Of a DNA stretch of 19,091 nucleotides, positions 16,211-19,091 are shown piece after piece. How positions within the stretch are numbered: position 1 is the first letter of the stretch; each line of letters starts with the position of its first letter. The DNA is from Verrucomicrobia bacterium UBA1412. GTDB taxonomy: Bacteria > Verrucomicrobiota > Verrucomicrobiia > Limisphaerales > UBA1412. The notes beneath the pieces are model-generated. The model made no database searches, was not told the origin of the DNA, and saw nothing but the letters and a program-made list of their open reading frames with translations. Both the position numbers and the translations under genes were made by a program. Location of the stretch: contig DBPU01000054.1 in assembly GCA_002305615.1 (NCBI GenBank), positions 719-19,809 on the forward strand, in the 5' to 3' direction.

Positions 16211-16250
16211 TGCTAATTGCAATTCTTTTGCAAATAGAAAAAATTGTCAA
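16209..16250 (-). promoter_or_regulatory. Strong promoter overlapped by a TTGCAA-type palindromic operator
   Basis: On the minus strand a perfect -35 TTGACA (16250-16245) is followed after 17 bp by AAGAAT (16227-16222) as -10. Overlapping it are two TTGCAA palindromes 11 bp apart (16228-16233 and 16217-16222) and the inverted repeat ATTGC-N5-GCAAT (16209-16223). The layout resembles Fur/Zur-family operators, whose half-sites can carry TTGC. Transcription would start about 5 bases before ATG 16210, giving a nearly leaderless mRNA. Confidence 0.45.
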
Positions 16251-16261
16251 GCCTCCCTACG

Positions 16262-16298
16262 AAAAAAAACACGGCAGGCAGTTCTTTGCCGACCGTGT
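16262..16298 (-). terminator. Rho-independent terminator after the Mrp-NifX operon
   Basis: The stem ACACGG-GGCA / TGCC-CCGTGT (16269-16298, with two-base internal loops and a 6-base loop) reads on the minus strand into eight T (16269-16262). It lies 40 bases past the stop at 16339. It also insulates the DUF2946-like promoter from read-through. Confidence 0.92.
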
Positions 16299-16338
16299 CT
16301 TTCGCTTTATCTCTGAGCCCGGTGGGGCTCTTTATTTT

Positions 16339-17631
16339 CTAGTGACCACAGGAAGAGCCGCAGCTTCCGCCGTCGTTATCGTGGTCATGATCGTGATGCT
16401 CACAGGCTGAACCGGTGGATTGGAGGCTGCCCTTGAGATAAGCCTCAACGGCCGCCTTGGCCTCGCCGGTGGCGCCCAGGACGACTTTCACGTTGCGGCT
16501 TTCGAATATCTCGATCGCACCGCCGCCCATGCCGCTGGCGATCATGACGTTGACGCCGCGATCAGCCAGGAAGTTCGGCAGGAATCCCGGCTTGTGGCCC
16601 GGATTGGCGACCGGTTCCTCTTTGGTGATGACGCCATCGGTGACGGTGAAAATTCTGAACGTTTCGCAGTGGCCGAAGTGTTCTTCGATCTGACTTCCCT
16701 TGCAGGGGAGCGCAATCACCGCGTTCACCTTTTCGGCGGCGCTTTCGTTGTGGAGAGCCCCCGAGCAGGAGCCATCATGGTTATGGCCGTCGGGAGCATC
16801 AAGCAAGGTTTCCAGGAGGCCTGCGGCGATATTGAGCAAATCGCATTCCACCGCTTCAATGGCGCCGTTATCGCAGGCGGTTGCGAAGCGTGGATCAATG
16901 GGGAGCTTACCCAGGACGGGGAGCTTATGTTTTTTGGCCGTTGCGTCGATGCGGCTTTCCCCGAAAATGTTGTATTTCTTACCGTTATCCGGGCACTCGA
17001 AGTAAGACATATTCTCGACCAGGCCGAGGATGGGAATCTTCATCATGTTAGCCATATTGACGGCTTTGCTGACGATCATGGAGACCAGTTCCTGCGGAGA
17101 GGTGACCACGATAATACCGCTCACGGGCAGGGATTGGAAAACGGTCAGAGGTACATCGCCGGTTCCCGGGGGCAGATCGACAAAGAGAAAATCGACATCG
17201 CCCCAGATGACATCTTTCCAGAATTGTTTGACCGTATTGGCGAGGATGGGACCGCGCCAGACGACCGGGTCGGTATCGTTTGAGAGGAGCAGGTTGATCG
17301 AGACGACGCTGATGCCCGATTTACTCTTGGAGGGGAAGACGCCCGTCTCTGCAATGCTCAGCTTTTCGGTAATGCCGAAAGCCTTGGGAATGGAGGGACC
17401 GGTGATGTCGGCATCCAGAATCGCGGTTTTATAGCCGCGCTTGCGCATGGCGACTGCCAGGAGCGAGGTCACGAGGGATTTACCGACACCGCCTTTGCCA
17501 CTGACGACGCCGATGACTTTTTTGATCTGGCTCAGATCGTGTGGTTTTTCGGAAAAGTCAACAGCCTTTTCCGAGCAGCCTTGGCTGCAGCTGCTGCAAT
17601 CTGAGTTGCAGGATGATGTGTTATTTGACAT
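16339..17631 (-). CDS. Mrp/Nbp35-type Fe-S carrier ATPase fused to a NifX-like (dinitrogenase cofactor) domain
   Basis: 430 residues in three parts. The N-terminus carries C8-x3-C12-x2-C15-x3-C19, the Cys cluster of anaerobe Nbp35-type proteins. The P-loop core has SGKGGVGKS (44-52), LDADITGPS, DFLFVDLPPGTGDVP and GLVENMSYFECP. In the last motif the usual CPxC is CPDN, so the second bridging Cys is absent. From residue 302 a NifX/NifB-C-like domain (PF02579 style) has SQIEEHFGHCETFRIF and IASGMGGGAIEIF. The last 25 residues or so are Cys- and His-rich (CEHHDHDHDNDGG...CGSSCGH). Such proteins bind and deliver Fe-S or metal clusters; in Desulfovibrio an Mrp-type ATPase and a NifX-type orange protein work in one cluster. 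It is the last gene of the operon, 37 bp after the MBL hydrolase. No Shine-Dalgarno is seen. The gene could be named mrp, but the fusion sets it apart. Confidence 0.9.
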   Translation of the reverse strand: MSNNTSSCNSDCSSCSQGCSEKAVDFSEKPHDLSQIKKVIGVVSGKGGVGKSLVTSLLAVAMRKRGYKTAILDADITGPSIPKAFGITEKLSIAETGVFPSKSKSGISVVSINLLLSNDTDPVVWRGPILANTVKQFWKDVIWGDVDFLFVDLPPGTGDVPLTVFQSLPVSGIIVVTSPQELVSMIVSKAVNMANMMKIPILGLVENMSYFECPDNGKKYNIFGESRIDATAKKHKLPVLGKLPIDPRFATACDNGAIEAVECDLLNIAAGLLETLLDAPDGHNHDGSCSGALHNESAAEKVNAVIALPCKGSQIEEHFGHCETFRIFTVTDGVITKEEPVANPGHKPGFLPNFLADRGVNVMIASGMGGGAIEIFESRNVKVVLGATGEAKAAVEAYLKGSLQSTGSACEHHDHDHDNDGGSCGSSCGH

Positions 17632-17668
17632 ATATCTGTAATTAAAAAGCGTTAGTATAAATTAATTG

Positions 17669-18499
17669 TTAGATGGTGAGCTCCGCTCCTGCCTGAATAT
17701 AGCGGATTTGATCTCCCATGAGAATTCTTAGTTTCTTGTAGGCTTCGAGCCCGGTGCAGTGGCAGGTATAGTAACGGGTGGGCCAGGCCAGGAGTGCTTT
17801 GGCAATCGCCTCGATGGTCTCATCGGGTTCAGAAGTACCGATTGAGGGGCTGGAAAGGTGGAAGCCGCCAATGACAGCATCCATGGGAGCCCCGGCCAGC
17901 TGAATCGCCTGCTCAATGATGTTGATGATGCCCCGGTGGGAACAGCCCGAGATCAGGACGTTTTTGCCGCCCTGATTGATGATGAGGTTCTGCTCATGAG
18001 AGAAGGTATCAAGAACGAGTTGCCCTTCTTCGCGGCAGAGCAGATTCTGATTGGAGTGTGCCTCAAATTTATGGCCCGGAACCGATGAAAAAAGGAGCAA
18101 TCCCTTGCCGACCGAGAAATCGCCCTTGAGGAGATTCACCCGCGGATTGAGCTTGATCATCGGGTCGATGCCGATGGGATAGACTCCATTTCCATTCTGG
18201 TCACGCCGGGAGAAGTGCTCGCCAAAGGCTTTTTCGTGCATGTAGATGGGGGCTTTCCGGTTGATTTCCAGGAAGCTCATGAGCCCGCCGCCGTGGTCAA
18301 AATGTCCATGGGAGAGAATGGCCAGGTCCACCAGGGCCAGGTTGACACCCAAGAGGTGAGCATTTTTCAGGAAGCTTCCGCTTTTGCCGGTATCAAAAAG
18401 GATTTTGCCGGCTTTGGTCTGAATGTGAAGGCTCAAGCCATGTTCGCAAGCAAACTCGGGGCTGAGCGCCGTATTTTCCATGAGGACGCTGATTTTCAT
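17669..18499 (-). CDS. Metallo-beta-lactamase-fold hydrolase, COG1237 type
   Basis: 276 residues. ATG 18499 follows the TAA of the upstream ATPase after one base (TAA-G-ATG), so translational coupling is likely. The frame extends to 18625, but only inside the ATPase gene. The metal site H64-G-H-F-D-H69 is complete (ILSHGHFDHGGGL), with GCSHRGIINIIEQA and YTCHCTGLEAYKKL downstream. This order fits the COG1237 group, whose archaeal members are annotated as dihydropterin-ribofuranosylaminobenzene-phosphate synthase-like. The true substrate is generally unknown. It should bind two metals (Zn or Fe) in the cytoplasm. I recall COG1237 proteins beside MinD/Mrp/NifX genes in other anaerobes, which matches this context. 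Confidence 0.87.
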   Translation of the reverse strand: MKISVLMENTALSPEFACEHGLSLHIQTKAGKILFDTGKSGSFLKNAHLLGVNLALVDLAILSHGHFDHGGGLMSFLEINRKAPIYMHEKAFGEHFSRRDQNGNGVYPIGIDPMIKLNPRVNLLKGDFSVGKGLLLFSSVPGHKFEAHSNQNLLCREEGQLVLDTFSHEQNLIINQGGKNVLISGCSHRGIINIIEQAIQLAGAPMDAVIGGFHLSSPSIGTSEPDETIEAIAKALLAWPTRYYTCHCTGLEAYKKLRILMGDQIRYIQAGAELTI

Positions 18500-18500
18500 C

Positions 18501-19091
18501 TTATGAGGCCAGCTCCATAAGCCGGGTAATATTTTGGTAAACAGTTTCAATGGCCGCCTGGGCCGGTCCGGGCACCTGGCTGATGCAGAGGCCCTGATTA
18601 ATTGCGCGATTGACCGCTGCGTCAAAGGGGATTCTGCCGACGCAAGGGATGTCTTCGCGAGAACAATAAGCTTCGATTTCGCGAGTCCGCTCGGGGTTCA
18701 GGTCAAACTTATTGATGCAGACGGCGCAGCTCAGTTGAAAATTGCGGGCTGTTTTGACGACCCGCTCCAGGTCGCTGATTCCCGAAAGAGAAGGCTCGGC
18801 AACAAACAGGACCGTATCGACACCGCTCAAAGAGGCGATCACGGGGCAGCCGATTCCCGGAGAGCCGTCAATGATGGCGAGAGTTGTTTCTTCCGGGGCG
18901 GCCTCTTTCATCCGTTTTTTGACCTCAGAGACCAGTTTGCCGGAGTTGCCGCTGCCAGTCTTTAGCTGTGCGGTAGAGAAGATCGATTCGGGACTGCGAT
19001 AGAGCATGAGCTCTCCTGTGACGGTAGGGATTGACTCTATTGCTTGGAGAGGGCAGAGCTCAACACAGAGACTGCAGCCTTCGCAGGCGAG
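18501..19091 (-). CDS. MinD-type P-loop ATPase with inserted ferredoxin domain (N-terminus beyond the right edge)
   Basis: The frame is open to base 19091, so the visible 196 residues are the C-terminal part and ATG 19007 is internal. The extra upstream stretch reads LACEGCSLCVELCPLQAIES, giving C-x2-C-x2-C-x3-CP of a 4Fe-4S ferredoxin module. The ATPase half continues with LAIIDGSPGIGCPVIASLSG (the switch signature of this family), DTVLFVAEPSLSGISDLERV and CVCINK-like 'AVCINKFDLN' for nucleotide-base contact. The Walker A loop lies outside the window. Such MinD-ferredoxin ATPases usually come in tandem pairs and belong to anaerobe clusters such as the orange-protein operon of Desulfovibrio. 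A second copy may lie just upstream. Confidence 0.9.
   Translation of the reverse strand, partial: LACEGCSLCVELCPLQAIESIPTVTGELMLYRSPESIFSTAQLKTGSGNSGKLVSEVKKRMKEAAPEETTLAIIDGSPGIGCPVIASLSGVDTVLFVAEPSLSGISDLERVVKTARNFQLSCAVCINKFDLNPERTREIEAYCSREDIPCVGRIPFDAAVNRAINQGLCISQVPGPAQAAIETVYQNITRLMELAS

Overview
The window looks like chromosomal DNA from a Gram-negative bacterium of the Planctomycetota-Verrucomicrobiota-Chlamydiota group, most likely an anaerobic Verrucomicrobiota (Opitutae/Puniceicoccales-like). Several things point that way: LpxI implies lipid A; there is a stand-alone type II-style pseudopilin with an H-X9-D motif; a calcium-type DPDRDG...NLVEYA segment sits in a secreted protein; secreted proteins end in a 'YEIQFSDD..W...YRVVE.P' module; and a HPSTHEWIHH/RAPP DUF2946-like small protein is present. 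The taxonomic call is inference from family style, not from a marker gene.

Left part (1-5926), housekeeping. A partial nucleosidase/phosphorylase-family gene runs off the left edge. A short WWF-motif hypothetical follows, then lpxI facing divergently from pgi (glucose-6-phosphate isomerase). Pgi ends at a textbook terminator. The next 657 bp are non-coding and carry two identical 16-bp ParB-binding parS palindromes, just upstream of mnmG (gidA). This suggests the window lies near the chromosome origin, although no rsmG-parA-parB genes are visible here.

Middle (5927-13943), a giant surface protein system. A 2220-residue secreted protein has a signal peptide, a right-handed beta-helix/choice-of-anchor-Q head, a stalk of 17 MBG-type repeats and a C-terminal module. 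Every repeat is exactly 240 bp with no indel. The repeats are arranged as a four-unit (960 bp) higher-order repeat. A second secreted protein immediately downstream is essentially a free-standing copy of the giant's C-terminal module. The pair is the best candidate here for an undescribed system.

Right-middle (13932-16250, minus strand). A His-rich DUF2946-like exported protein, a pseudopilin and a choice-of-anchor-M surface protein lie head to tail. The first gene has a strong promoter overlapped by a TTGCAA-type palindromic operator resembling Fur/Zur-family sites. A metal-responsive surface module is plausible.

Right end (16262-19091, minus strand). An operon encodes a ferredoxin-domain MinD-type ATPase (partial at the right edge), a COG1237-type metallo-beta-lactamase-fold hydrolase, and an Mrp/Nbp35 ATPase fused to a NifX-like domain. 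It ends at a strong terminator. This is an anaerobe-type Fe-S/metal-cofactor cluster related to the orange-protein loci of Desulfovibrio.
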